Source: Acanthaster planci (taxonomy: Eukaryota; Echinodermata; Asteroidea; Valvatida; Acanthasteridae). Taken from it: a DNA stretch of 64,000 nt. Shown here piece by piece: positions 1 to 11,530 of this stretch. Each line of letters opens with the position of its first letter. Within the stretch, counting starts at the first letter, position 1. The DNA lies in NCBI RefSeq assembly GCF_001949145.1, contig NW_019091365.1:2748423-2812422 (forward strand), written 5' to 3'. The notes below the pieces were generated by a model that made no database searches, was not told the DNA's origin, and was given only the letters and a program-made list of their open reading frames with translations. The position numbers and the translations under genes were made by a program.

Positions 1-2080
1 ATTCCTTGCGAATTTCAGGAGTCCGTGCGCCTGAATGCTTGGTCAACACCGCATAACTTTTTGCGTTTTTCCCTCGTCACATTATTTTTTATTTCCCTGG
101 GCGCAAAACAAACAAGGCAATTTTTTTTAGGTTGAATACATGGAGCTGAAGGATTGATGCTGATTTGTTTTCATTTATTATCTTAATTTCTTAAATTTCC
201 GACAATAAAACCGATCCCAACCGTGTTCGGGTCTATTTCTGTTTAGCAATCTCATTATAAAACAGTGGCATATCTAGTGAATAATTATTATTGATGGTTT
301 AACAGTAACAGATCCAGGGATGGCAAAGTCTGGCTGGCAGTCGCCTCATTTTGCTGGTGGAAAGCATTTTCATTTGCCATAAATACCAATTTCGTTTGCT
401 TTCAACTGCAGAATCATTTGATTCTTTCAAAAAGAAATTGTCCCAAAAATATGTCCCACTTGTATGTACAAGCACAAAAAAATGAAACAAAATCAAAACA
501 AACAAACAACCCAACCCCCAACAAACACACAACCACCCACCCCAACATCCCAACATACAAACATCCCTAGTTGTTAGATATTCGACAACAGAGAATGACA
601 TTGAGAATCCAATGGATGTCAAATCAGTAAAGCTTTTGGTTTTACCAAATTCTAGTCCAGTTGTTTCTACCACGGTAAACCCACATTACATTTAATTTTC
701 CTCAGACTGAAACGTAATTAATGTTGTCATTTTTTATTCAGTTAATCCGTGCCCCATTGACCATAAATTTCATATCAGTATTCGAGTTACAGAAATGGCA
801 CGGGGAAAAGTCACCGTTTGTACTTAGTCAAGTATGTCCCTTTCGAACTCAAATGGAATACTGCCAATATGTACCTGTCATTTCTCAAAGGTTTCTAAAA
901 ATCAAATACAAGTATTGACCATTTCCTTAGTTGCCGTGCATGAAAACGGCATGATGCAACACCGTCTTTGGCCGTAAACCTTCCAAAGAACTTTGGAGAA
1001 AACAAAGCAAATATCATTTCACTTAACAAACCCAAGATTGATAATTCGAATTTCTACTCATAACCAATGAATGGGGGATATTCATGAACAAAGCTATTAC
1101 ATTTCAACAAGAAATTCCACATCATCAAAGACGATGAATTCATTGATGCAAATGAGTCCTCTAAAGCTGCGCTAAGAGAGTTGAAATTTAATTAAAAAGG
1201 CAGCAGATCACCATCCACAGATCAAGGGTACCAATCTGGAGATGTAGGGAACTTCATCAACATCAAGCCAGCAGGAAATTCACTAGAAAGCGCAATTCAA
1301 CTTTCGTTTCTACTTCTTTGGAACCGTGCCTGAGTTAGGGCGCCCTCATCCTTCCAACACCACCTTTTACATATACGTGTCGCGTATACGTAGGCAATTA
1401 AGATAGAATTGTTACTTTTTGGTGCTTCCCGTACATGCAGTGACAACGTGGTCTCTTTCTGTGGATTTCGTGTAGTGTAGAGCCGTACCAAATTCTCTGC
1501 ACTTTTCCTTTAATTTCGTAGCCATGCTCCTAATGGAAGTCATGTGGCAGGTAATCAATCATTTGTATGTATATTTTGAATGATCTTTAATCGGAGATAT
1601 TATGATTCTGGGGCACAATGTCACGGTTGTTAATGATTTGTATCGTGTATCAATGGATGCCACATTTAGCATCATTGGAATAGCGTGACCAGTCCAGCCT
1701 CATTCCCCGCGGGTGCACTCTTGCCACGACAGATGGTTCACCATCGTGCCTTGCGTGCTGGTATCGAGGGTGGCAGTTCTCCACTATGCATGATATCGTC
1801 GTGGGCGGAGCTGCACATTCGTGTCGGCGCACTGGAGCGTTGCGTTGTTCTAGTGAGAAAACTTTGTTACTAATTGAAGGAAACGAAAGGTTTCATGCAA
1901 GCAACACATGAAAAGTGCATAATTTAAGAGACAAACTGATGACAGATTGATGTGTTATTCACATTTTATCAGCATTTTCAAAACACACGTATGACGGCAA
2001 TAAAACAGCATAGGCATGTAAGAACGATTGTAAATATTCATATCATTGCCATTTCCGTTGAACGGACGGATGGACTCCTG
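1..2080. other. Intergenic sequence upstream of the stathmin-like gene
   Basis: No gene is supported here. Open frames are short, lack splice context and show no recognisable protein. The frame on the minus strand near 299-673 reflects a C/A-rich stretch around 500-560. The sequence is generally AT-rich with no clear repeat boundary that I could define. Confidence 0.6.
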
Positions 2081-2084
2081 TTCG

Positions 2085-2560
2085 TAAGTATGACGTCACT
2101 TCAGTTTAAACCACTCCCACTGCACATCTACTGCACATAGAGTTACATGCATTGATCGCCGTTTACATGGCGATCGGCCAATAGGAGCCTGCAAATTGTG
2201 GCGCGTCCGCCTTTGTGACGAAGTCCCTTACGAACCGGATGTGGTTTCAGCGCTGCGTTTCGTTCGTGACGCACAATGGTCAACGCGGACCCCACCTTGA
2301 TATGCAAGTTGCTAAGCGGCTCCTCGCGCGTTCATAACTTTGTGACCTTCCGCCATAGTTTCCTTTATATCGAAACAATTATTTGCAATCTGAAATGTCA
2401 TGAATTCAAACATGTTTCCATGGAGCAGCTTTCAACCAAACATAAAGTTGCATAAAAGGAGAAAGTGGAAGTGAAACATAGCAGGCAGTGGAACGATAGC
2501 ATACTAACGAGTAGCAGCGTTTTGTATCTCGGAAAATGTTGAGCTACTTTTTGCGTATCA
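2085..2560 (+). promoter_or_regulatory. Candidate promoter region of the stathmin-like gene
   Basis: The 500 bases before the first coding exon are richer in CpG than the flanks. They contain a perfect palindromic TGACGTCA (CRE-type, 2091-2098) and a CCAAT box (2178-2182). The transcription start cannot be placed from sequence alone. The assignment rests on position and these two motifs only. Confidence 0.3.
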
Positions 2561-2596
2561 TTCGAAAATCATCAATAATTGACCAAGAATTTAGCC

Positions 2597-4621
2597 ATGG
2601 GTGGTTGCAATCAGTCCAAAGTTCTGCTGGCTTCGTCTCCAGCCGATGATTTTTCTTCGGGTGTGATAAAGAACAAGTCCCTCTCCTGGAAATTCCTCAA
2701 GAACTGTCCCAACAGGATTCGGGTATGTTTATTCATTGTGGAGGTGTTCTGGTGTTGTCATAATTAATGCATTGGTTGAATATGTATTAACCTACTTCGA
2801 AAGATCCTGAGAAGTCTTGTTTGAAGTGTATTTGTGTTCTCACATTTCAACAGCTTAAAGATATTAACAAACGATACCAAACAGTTTCACCTGATACGCA
2901 CTATGAACGTACATGTAGATGCTATTCTGCCCTTACTGGTAAAAATTAACAGGTAGCCCCTGCCCTGCCCGAGGACCAGCAAACCACCGATGTGCCACGG
3001 CGCGCAATTGTCGATATCAACAAGCCGCCTTCTCCCATCCGCTCTCGCTTGCGTGCCAGTCATGACAACGGCCCATCACCAACGTTCAGTGAGGTCAGCT
3101 TGTCTCCTTACATGATCACTGAGGACACGGCTGATGGAGACGAGTTGCTAGAGCTTGAAACTGCCGAACGCCCACCTACACCGGGTAAGTCATTGGTCAT
3201 CAGATAATTTAAACCATCTCAACAGTGACCTAAATCTGTCCATGAAATTGGGGGGAAGGAGGCTGGGCAATTGTGAGGGGGGGAGGATGACTTGCCCGTC
3301 CATGGCAATTTTAAAAATTGACACCGTATGACACTAGGGGGCGATGTTCACGATAAAGACGTACATTCTGTAATCTGTATTACATTCCTGTAGAATCTTT
3401 AATCGGAACCGCCTTAATTTTATTCTCACCACAAAAAGTGAGGGGGATGATCCAATAGCCCATCCTCCCCGGTAAAAGGGTGGCGGGGATTGGATACCCC
3501 ATCCCCCACAATTTACGCCCATGCACCTCAAAAAGAAGCACGAAGAGTTTACTTACCATCCAACTTTGTGATTAGCTGAACGTATCAGTTGTTTTATTTA
3601 CTTCTCTATTGGTTCTTGCTTCAGATCTCTGCATCTTGGGCACTCCTCTTTTTGCAAAGAAGATTAGCAACAAGAAGAAGCTCCATGCTCGCCAGGAAAG
3701 CCAGGAGATCCTTTGTGAGCTCCGCAATGCTGGTATTGTGGTTCGCCCTGAGACACGCGCAGGAGGTGTCGCCTACGAGTACTTCGTCAAAGAGAAGTTT
3801 GGCTTACTGAAGAAACCGCCAGCTCGCTTGGAGAAGCTGAAGAAAGCGAAGAAGATGAGAGAGGCACGAGGTGATGCCAAGCTGAGAGAGGAGATAGACA
3901 GTCGCATGCAGATAGCTGAAGAACGTCGCAAGGTGAGATGACCAAGAGCAGGTGGACTGATTTATAATTAACAGATTGAACGATTGACTAACTAAATTTA
4001 AGGAGTTGAAGGAATGCCTCTTAAATATCACAAATAACAAAATGTGAAGGAATGCCTCTTAAATATCACAAATAACAAAATGTGATTGTATTCTCTTGAA
4101 TTAACAGAATGTTCTTGACAAGGTTCGCATCCAGCAGACTCAGCACTTGGTGTTGGACATCCGAAGGGCCCGTGACAACTCAGCCGCTCTTGAGGAGGAA
4201 AAGATGCAAGCAACAGCAGAGCGCCTCCAACAGAAGGAGATCATGTCTCAGGTACGTAGAGCTGCCTCATACATATGCCTCAAGACCCCCTCCCCAGCAA
4301 TCATCCATGTCTATAGGATCTGGGTGCTTACTCCCTCAAGCGAAACTGTCTGCTACTGAAAAGCTCGACACTGAAAACAACGTTTTTACTACACATCCAC
4401 AGGTTATGCAGGGTCGTGCCACCGTCAACCGTGACCTTCGCAACATGCAGAAGAAACACCACCATACCGAAGTGCGCCTTCGTGCAGCCCTGAATAAAAC
4501 GGCCAAGAAAGACGAAGAGCTGTGCGAAGCGAGGAAAATCATCGTAGTATCACCGATGAGAGGCGTGGAACAAGACCAGAGCGAGGAGGAAGAAATGGCG
4601 GGCGAGCCCATGTCCAATTGA
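2597..4621 (+). CDS. STMND1: Stathmin domain-containing protein, STMND1-like (5 exons)
   Basis: Coding exons are 2597-2722, 2953-3184, 3625-3932, 4108-4251 and 4403-4621. All junctions are GT-AG and join in phase, giving 342 residues. The protein starts MGGCNQSK, a likely N-myristoylation plus palmitoylation signal comparable to the MGC start of vertebrate STMND1. Residues 43-119 are low-complexity and Pro/Ser/Glu-rich. Residues 139-192 hold the family-like segment around SQEILCELRNAGIV and KKPPARLEKLKK. From about 180 to 325 the chain is highly charged and helical, including AEERRK at 217-222, as in the tubulin-binding stathmin domain. Stathmins bind tubulin dimers and regulate microtubule dynamics; membrane anchoring here is inferred. 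The initiator ATG is the first in exon 1 and the only one giving the acylation signal. The acidic tail ends at TGA 4619-4621. STMND1 itself is little studied, so its function is only inferred from the family. Confidence 0.85.
4007..4084 (+). repeat. Exact 38-bp tandem duplication in intron 3
   Basis: A 38-base unit beginning gaaggaatgcctctt occurs twice back to back (from 4008 and from 4046) with no difference I can see. It lies between exons 3 and 4 of the stathmin-like gene, about 24 bases before the exon 4 acceptor. Perfect identity suggests a recent duplication, a polymorphic tandem repeat or an assembly slip. Confidence 0.85.
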
Positions 4622-4874
4622 ACAACCAACAGCAGTTGGGGAATAATTACACGTATTTTACTTGTGTTCTACATACACACCAATATTGGGGATGATGTTA
4701 ACATTTTGTGCTGTGTACTTCAAGGGGGAGGGTTCAAGTTGAAAAAAAAATATTTAAAAAAGAGAAACGGAGGGGGAGATTTCATAACAGATGTAGATCA
4801 CGGCTGTCACGGACAAATTGAGAGGGGAAATGTTAAACAGAAATGCAATGATCTGATGTACATTTATCCTTACT

Positions 4875-4914
4875 AATAAATCTAAATTCAGCCGGGAGAA
4901 GTTTGAAGAATAAA
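4875..4914 (+). terminator. Candidate polyadenylation signals of the stathmin-like gene
   Basis: Two AATAAA hexamers lie at 4875-4880 and 4909-4914, about 250-290 bases after the stop codon. A third lies at 5051-5056. Any could end the transcript; sequence alone does not choose between them. Confidence 0.45.
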
Positions 4915-5384
4915 ACTGGACAATTTGATCTTTTCATCAAGAGAATTTTAGGAAGCCGTTTGAGGACGAGCCGAATACCACTTCAACAATGAACAACACT
5001 ACATCTCTACATAAAATTAATAAAAATAATCATCCCTGCCCCCAACGCTCAATAAAACTGCACTTCTAAGAAGATGAATCTGAGACGTCATACAGTATCT
5101 GTTGTCAGTGGAATGTGAGGAAGCGCTTGTTATGTTTCTCTCCGCTAAAAGATATTCTCAAAGTTTGATATTCTATCAGCATGGATAAATTCATATCACA
5201 GCACAAAAAAGTGCAAATACCGAGCATTCTCCGGTTTTAAATTTGCATGCTGCGGTGTGAATGTAAGATTCTCTCTTTGGCCACTGTGTGAAAGTGTCTC
5301 AGTAGACGTTTGTTTGCGTTCTTTTGATGCCAGTTTGTTTTATGCGTGTTTTTCGTTCGCGGTTGGCTTGTTATGCTGGTTGAG

Positions 5385-5860
5385 GGTGATTGTGGCTGGT
5401 TGTGGTTGTTTGGTTGTGGTTAACTCTTGTCGCTTGTATTCGACTATGGTGGTTGTGGTTGATTGTGGTTGTTTTGTTGATTGTTGCATATTGTGGTTGG
5501 GTGTAAGTCTGTTGCGGCTGATTGTGGTTGGGCGTGGTCTATTATGCTTTAAGTTAGTGGGGTTGGCTGTAATTGGTTGTGGCTGATTGTGGACGGGTGT
5601 GGTTGATTGCATAAGACGTTGTGGGTTGTGGTTGATTGTGGTTGCTTGTGCTTGGGTGTGGTTGATTTATGCTTAAGTGTGGTTGACTGCAGTTGGTTGT
5701 GGATGGATGTGATTGATCGTTGGTGGTTCACTGTATAGTTTTAATTGGTAGGTGGTGGTTGGGTGCATGGACTGTATTTTCTGTTTCCGGTGTAAGATCG
5801 ATAGTGGTTGGATATGTGGTTGATTGTTGTTAATGTGGCTGATTGTGGTTCAGTTATTTG
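5385..5860 (+). repeat. Degenerate T/G-rich minisatellite
   Basis: About 475 bases are almost devoid of A and C runs and are built from variants of gtggttgattgtggttg. The strand asymmetry (T+G on plus, A+C on minus) is extreme. It produces spurious long frames on both strands, Val/Gly/Cys-rich on plus and Gln/Pro/Thr-rich on minus, which are not genes. Confidence 0.8.
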
Positions 5861-8808
5861 ATGCTCTATATTGTCAATGAGTATGGCTGATAGTTGATGG
5901 TTGTTTTGCCTCAATTTTAGTTTTGGTTTGCTTTAGTTTCATAAATTCATTCCGTTGTCATATGGTCTGCTCATGCGTTATCAGTTGCCTCGTAACAACC
6001 TGATTTATTACATCGATTAGCTTAACTTGATCGGTAGAAAGCACTATCAGTAGTCGAAACGTTAGCAGTTGCAGTCGGTCAGAGGTCAGTCAGTTCAGTG
6101 CCCTATTACGTAAAGGAGTCATTTTGGTTAACTCTTTAGCATGCATTGTTCCTTTTTCCATACCTATCTTACTTCAGTTCTCCTACATTTCCGAACTTAA
6201 AACAATAAGCTGCAGTTCTTTACGCCTGGTTTTCTTTAAAAACTTCTTTCCAACCGTCAGCTAAAAAGTATCTTAGATTCTATATCGTATGATATATTTG
6301 CTTAGCAAAATTTTCAAGAAATCTCTCTCGTGTCCTCAACATTGCTCCTACCTCTCTCATCATCCGTCTCCTTGTTTCCCTCCACCTTTCTCTTTATTAA
6401 TTCACCCTTTCTGATCTGGCCTTTCTTTCTCTACCTTCATTCTTCTTTGTACTTGAGCAGAATGTTTACGTTTGACCAGTTCTTAACTCCTAACCCTTTC
6501 GGAACCTTCCGGGATCCTGCAATTGAAGTACAAATTTACAAGAACCTCGGTGGTTCACCCATGGTGAACAAACAGTTTGGGTGTGACTGCCTCAAAAAGT
6601 CACTTGACTCCAAGAGGAGTTTCGGTCTACTTTAAACAAATGCACAAGACTTCTATGCATCCGTGCCCCGTGATTATTATTCAAACGCCTGTCTCAGGTT
6701 TCACAAACTTATGTGAAGAACAACTGTACACTTGTACTGTCAAAGGCTACTGGCTAATGACGACTCTGTCATTTACACAACTTCACAAGTTGGATGTAGG
6801 CCTCAGATGATATGTGGTACACAATAAACACTATAAGTCCAAGACGTTAGCATTAGATAACAATCTGAAAATTAATCAAAATAAATATAAAACACTAATC
6901 ACATCATAACTGAATGAAGACCATGTGAAGAGGATGGCCTGAACCTAGGTAAGTACATGTCTATGTACCTGTACATCTACACGAACGTGTTACATTGCAG
7001 GGTGTGTGTGTGTATACTATTACATTAATAAGCACACTTTAGTTTAAGTGACAATCTCATGAACTTTTCCAGATTTTTATCGTTTCTTTGTAGGGTCAAA
7101 ATAAAACTAAACTCACCATAAAGGGCTCTCTTAAAGTCTACCAATCACAGGAATGATCTGGGAATCACATTTTAATTAAACTCAGAAAATACAACTTGGT
7201 TATTGATAAAGCTATCCAAAAGCCCTGGGGAAGAGCTTTTTATGCTAATAAGGTTGAACCTCCTAAATATGATGTAATGGTTTGCAGACATGTAATGCAA
7301 GATCAAACTATTAAAGTGTAGCAGAAAAGACATTATACAGTAAATTCCAAGTATTGTGGGGATTAGAAAATTTTAAAAGAAACCATAATATAATTTTGAC
7401 TTAAACAGAGATTTGTTTGCAGGAGTCTGTCGCAGATACGGTACGGAATAAAACTTCACATTCCACTGAATTAGCGGATACGCGGTTGCATCATAAAATT
7501 AAAACCCAACAATATCGAACATTGTCTTAAAACCCCTAGCGCGAAATCTCGCAAACAACTGAACTTCAATTTCAAAGTAAACTCTTCAGTGTTTCTAACG
7601 CAAATGGGGATTTCCCCGGATAAAAAACACAACATAAAAAATGGCTCTCCTCTAAATGATCATCATCAATCAGTTATAAGAAATGATTAGCATCTTATCA
7701 CTGGTAACCTTTCATTCAACCAGTTTAAAGTATCAATTAACTGGTAACCATCTTCATATGCTGTAGAAAGAAAAAGACGCAAATGAAAAGAAAATCTAAA
7801 TTGACAAAATGTATTTAAAAAACTGAGAAACTTTAAAGAAAGGTTTTTAAAAAGTAACAATAATTTCCTTTAATTTATTTATTAGTTTTAATATAGTTAT
7901 TTTATTTTATTGGTTAGTTCTAGGTTATTTATTTTACAAATAATATCATTTGACTTTTATTTCATTTTCTTTGGTTCAAGGGACGAGTTCAATGAAATAG
8001 ACATTTTTAAAGGATGTATTAACACAACAGCAAACGTTGTTAGATTCTGTATCTTAATTTTTAATGCAGCAATTACAACAAAAATTCCATCCACCAATTG
8101 GTTCCTTTACTTTTATTTGATTTTTATTTATATTTTGCTCATTCCGTATACATGAATCTTTGTTAATGTACTCAAGAAGTTTTATACACCTCACATTCAT
8201 GAATTGTGAAGAATGGTTTGAAAATATGATTTGAACAAAGCGACCTACAGAAAAAACCTATGGTCATGAGTTCACTAAGCACAATCGGAGATAAATTTGT
8301 AAAACTTTCACACCCAAAATTAAATGTTATTTTGTCGAATTTAGAGACAAACGTTAGAGGAAGTCAAAATTTGAGGAATTTCAATTCACGTTTTTGAAAA
8401 TCAAATCGTAATTTTTCTTGGCCGGATGGAGAATTTTTTGGAAAATTCATCAAAATGCTCTCATGGCTTTTTTCGGTCTTGGTAGTAGGTTGTAGCATTT
8501 TTATTTTGAGTCGAAACCAAATCAATAGCTTTATAGAGTTGGGTATCTTTTACCTCTATAAAATAAATGTCTTGATCCGTTTACAAGATTCGGTATTAAT
8601 TCCACTGATGTATGTTAACTTAAAAAAAAAACGCCGACGACAATTTCCTAAACAGTCGAACTTCGACCCAGTTAGAAAAATGCACACCAATATCATTAGA
8701 TTATTATGTCCAACTAACTGTCTACAGATAAGTATTGAAGGTTTGTATGGTGAAGAGGTATAATAGAAAGTAGGTTCGCGGTAGCACCANAAACTTACTC
8801 AGGTGTAC
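5861..8808. other. AT-rich intergenic sequence
   Basis: No gene can be supported. Between about 7000 and 8450 the sequence is very AT-rich. The frames present are short and hydrophobic, as expected of AT-rich noise. A short GT run lies near 7000. The one structured element is the GAAAC-type motif at 6027-6066, described under findings. Confidence 0.6.
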
Positions 8809-8811
8809 TCA

Positions 8812-8967
8812 GTCCACTGGCAACAAGCCCATCTCATTGCCAACATAGAACAATGGCATCTACGCCGTGTTCGTGAGGTAATTGAGATTCACAAGAACAG
8901 AACAGTTCCGCAAGACACAGGCTTCATCATCAGTGACATCTGGCGCCCCATCCTCAACCATTCTTAG
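8812..8967 (+). pseudogene. Fragment of a Penelope-like retroelement (endonuclease C-terminal part)
   Basis: The plus-strand frame from 8812 to the TAG at 8965-8967 reads VHWQQAHLIANIEQWHLRRV and continues through REVIEIHK to GFIISDIWRPIL. The pattern of a His/Trp motif, a run of basic helical residues ending in a conserved EAIxIxK-type motif, and a terminal Ile-Trp-x-Pro-Ile-Leu is familiar from the GIY-YIG endonuclease end of Penelope-like elements. This is family recognition from memory. Only the last 50 or so residues remain, with no reverse transcriptase nearby and an unresolved base at 8790, so this is a decayed copy. Confidence 0.55.
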
Positions 8968-9159
8968 TTCGCCTTATGGGTCATCTATACCCTTGGCACC
9001 CTGCCCCATTTCTTCCTTTAGTCTCCCTATGGGTCCTCTACACCCTTGGCACCCATGTTTACCCATCCACACCCCCATCAGTACTGCCACACCTGAGTAA
9101 GTTTACCGCCAGCCAGCCTAATCCCTTCTCCAGAGTTCCCGCCGGTAACCCCCCTTCGG

Positions 9160-9368
9160 TGAGCACTACTGTTCAGAGGAAACTCCAGCTTCTTGGCCAC
9201 GTCACCCGGCTCCTACAGGGAGTCCCGGCAAGGCAGATCCTGTTAGCCGCCAGCAGGCCTCCACCATACGACAGGCGCCATCCTCGTGGACGCCCCCGAC
9301 TGAGCAGGGTGCGGCAGATCGACCTTTTCCGACCACTGCACTACCTGATGTTCCTGGCTTCAAACTGA
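9160..9368 (+). pseudogene. Remnant of a non-LTR retrotransposon C-terminus
   Basis: The open frame ending at 9368 contains KLQLLGHVTRLLQGVPARQI followed by a RHPRGRPRLSRVRQIDLF-type stretch (about 9180-9329). The combination of L-x-W/L-GHV-x-R and a Pro-rich basic RGRPR motif is typical of the C-terminal region after the reverse transcriptase of CR1/L2/RTE-like elements. Upstream of it the same frame is Pro/Ser-rich and has no recognisable domain. It lies 200 bases after the Penelope-like fragment, so this is a small retroelement graveyard. The family assignment is approximate. Confidence 0.45.
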
Positions 9369-9470
9369 CAGGCCTACGGAGAGTTGGTCGCCATGGTCAC
9401 TTAACTGACAATGCGAAGGAAGTCAAGAGCCCCCTCGATGTATGTCGACTGAAGTTCCAGAACTAACGAC

Positions 9471-9509
9471 TACAGTCATGTAAGCCTGCATACAGTCATG
9501 TAGCCTGCA
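9471..9509 (+). repeat. Short direct repeat
   Basis: A 19-20 base unit, tacagtcatgta(a)gcctgca, occurs twice in tandem at 9471-9490 and 9491-9509, differing by one inserted A. It follows the retroelement remnant. Confidence 0.7.
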
Positions 9510-9743
9510 TCACGGTCAAGGGTCACGTTCATGCTCCATGTAGGCTGCATGTTCCGGGATTGAACAGTCTTATCATTATTCATGAATTCTTTTGAGGCAG
9601 CGACGGAGGTGAAGGACATAATGGCTGTCGGGGTTGTAATTATGTACAGAGAATGCGCATGAAACCCCCTTTATCACTACAAGGGAAGCTAAGAAAATCC
9701 CATTTTCATATTTCCTAAATTGGAATTTCCTACTTATACAATC

Positions 9744-11530
9744 GACAACATGGTATTTCTGAAAATAAGTACCAAACATTCAAGGTGATGTTGTTGGAAA
9801 AGCCACCGTGCAACAAATAGTCCAAAGGCAAGCTACATATAAATGCAGATCCAACATACTTTATTTCGGCTGGCCCGGAAGGTGTGTGTTCAATAAAAAT
9901 CACAAATCAAATCAACAAATCACACTCTATCTACTGCAAAAATTCGCACACCTACCTTTCGGCCAGTTCAGCTTTTTGGTCCGCGATGAGGCCGAAGGGG
10001 AGGGGGGAGGAGTTGAAACAGCCCAGCATTCATGTACCGTCAAAGAAAGACGACGTCGTCATCGTCGTCTTTTTACTGTTTCTGTAATACGGACAATTAA
10101 AACGTATTGCTGGACTTAAGGGTTGTAAAATGCTATGGCGTATTCAGTCGAGTTTTGTCCACTTCCTTTGCCCTAAGGAAAAATAACAAATTTGGGGGGG
10201 GGGTCACGAGGTTCATTGTTTTTGAAGGTTTAGCATCAGCGGCATCCCATCACCAGCCTACATGTATGTGATATACATGTATATGTACGTGTGCATGCAA
10301 AGTGACGGTGTCTAATCCTTAGCCATCCATAAGAACGCCCCCTCACATTTTATCCATCATTTTGTTTCATTGATTTATGTACACTACTATTCTATTCGCT
10401 AAGTAGCGCGATCAGGATCTTTTGATGAAGGCCTCGGACCAGAATTTGACCTCCCCCCCCAAAAAAAAAGTTTATGATGCTGAAGTCCCCCCCCCTCTGT
10501 GCAAAAGGGGATACGGATGTACGGCTATAGATACCAGATAAATAATGAATGCTTATGAGTGCAATAGTAACGATAACTTCATCAGGTGAGAGATGAAAAA
10601 TTCTATTCCGGGAGGCAAAGGCGAGTGAAATTAAATGTTTTTATTTTTTTAATATATTTTTAGTTTTACCATTGCGCGAATGGGAAACATTCATCCCTTT
10701 GTTTTATACAATAAATGCTAAATCCTTTGTCGGAGAAACAATCAACGCACGTCGCATACTACGTCCACTGTTTAGCGACACAGATTCGTATGTGAAACAC
10801 CACCCACTGATTGTTTCCTGTAATGTTAGACCGGTTCTCGTCTGTACATTATTTTCCTCTTGCTTACTGTGAATGAAGTGTATCGAATAGGGATGGGAAG
10901 CAGGAAAGTGAAATGAGAAGTTCTATTCAATGGGTACCGTTGAATAGAAAGATGTGATCAACGATTCACAATCAGGTAATGGAAATTTAGGTATTAATAA
11001 AGATATATGATATTATTGTATCTTCTCTTCTCATAAAGTAAAAAAAAAAATAAAACCTGGAGGCCATCCCCATCCCCTGCGTCATTTGTTTATTTATTTG
11101 TTCCTTCTTTTATTTTCGTCATTTTTTTATTATGAATTGGACTGGATATTATCCTCCGTGCCATCTTGATTTTGCATTCGCTTGCAGCCCAGCGCTCACA
11201 AAGGGCGCTGCGAATACAGCCATACACAACACGCGGTTCACAAAATTTTGTGAGGTTAAGTTAAAACTATGGACGCCCAAAGCATAGTAGTAGTGGGTTA
11301 CTTGCTGTCGTGATCATGTAGTTGCAGTGCGTACATGTCACGCGCACATGGAAAGGTTGACCATTGTAATATTGTTCAAATGAGGCAGTCCAATGAGTGA
11401 TCTCATGATCTGCCTTCCTGGCGCCCTCCAGGCGCTGGGTGACGATCAGAGCGAAGCTTGTAGTTCATGATCAACCCCCTGTTGAAAATTAATCGTAAAT
11501 TTTGGTCTTAGACGGGTACAGCTTGCTTTC
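9744..11530 (+). repeat. Old duplicated block, copy A
   Basis: Several blocks in this interval recur in the same order at 13290-14400. Examples are cccggaaggtgtgtgttcaa followed by ataaaa and tcacaaatc, the string cgcacacctacctttcggcc, atgtaccgtcaaagaaa, a tgctatggcgtattcagt block, and a final gttgaaaattaat block. The copies are diverged and carry insertions, so this is an ancient duplication or two copies of one large dispersed element. No protein is recognisable. Confidence 0.55.

Noticed and set aside
5257-5612. Open frames of 109 codons (plus) and 90 codons (minus) in the T/G tract
   Set aside because: Composition follows the simple repeat (Val/Gly/Cys on one strand, Gln/Pro/Thr on the other); there is no domain or splice context.
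9808-10119. 103-codon plus-strand frame in duplicated block A as a gene
   Set aside because: The frame is not preserved in the partner block at 13290-14400, although its DNA landmarks are, so conservation is not at the protein level.
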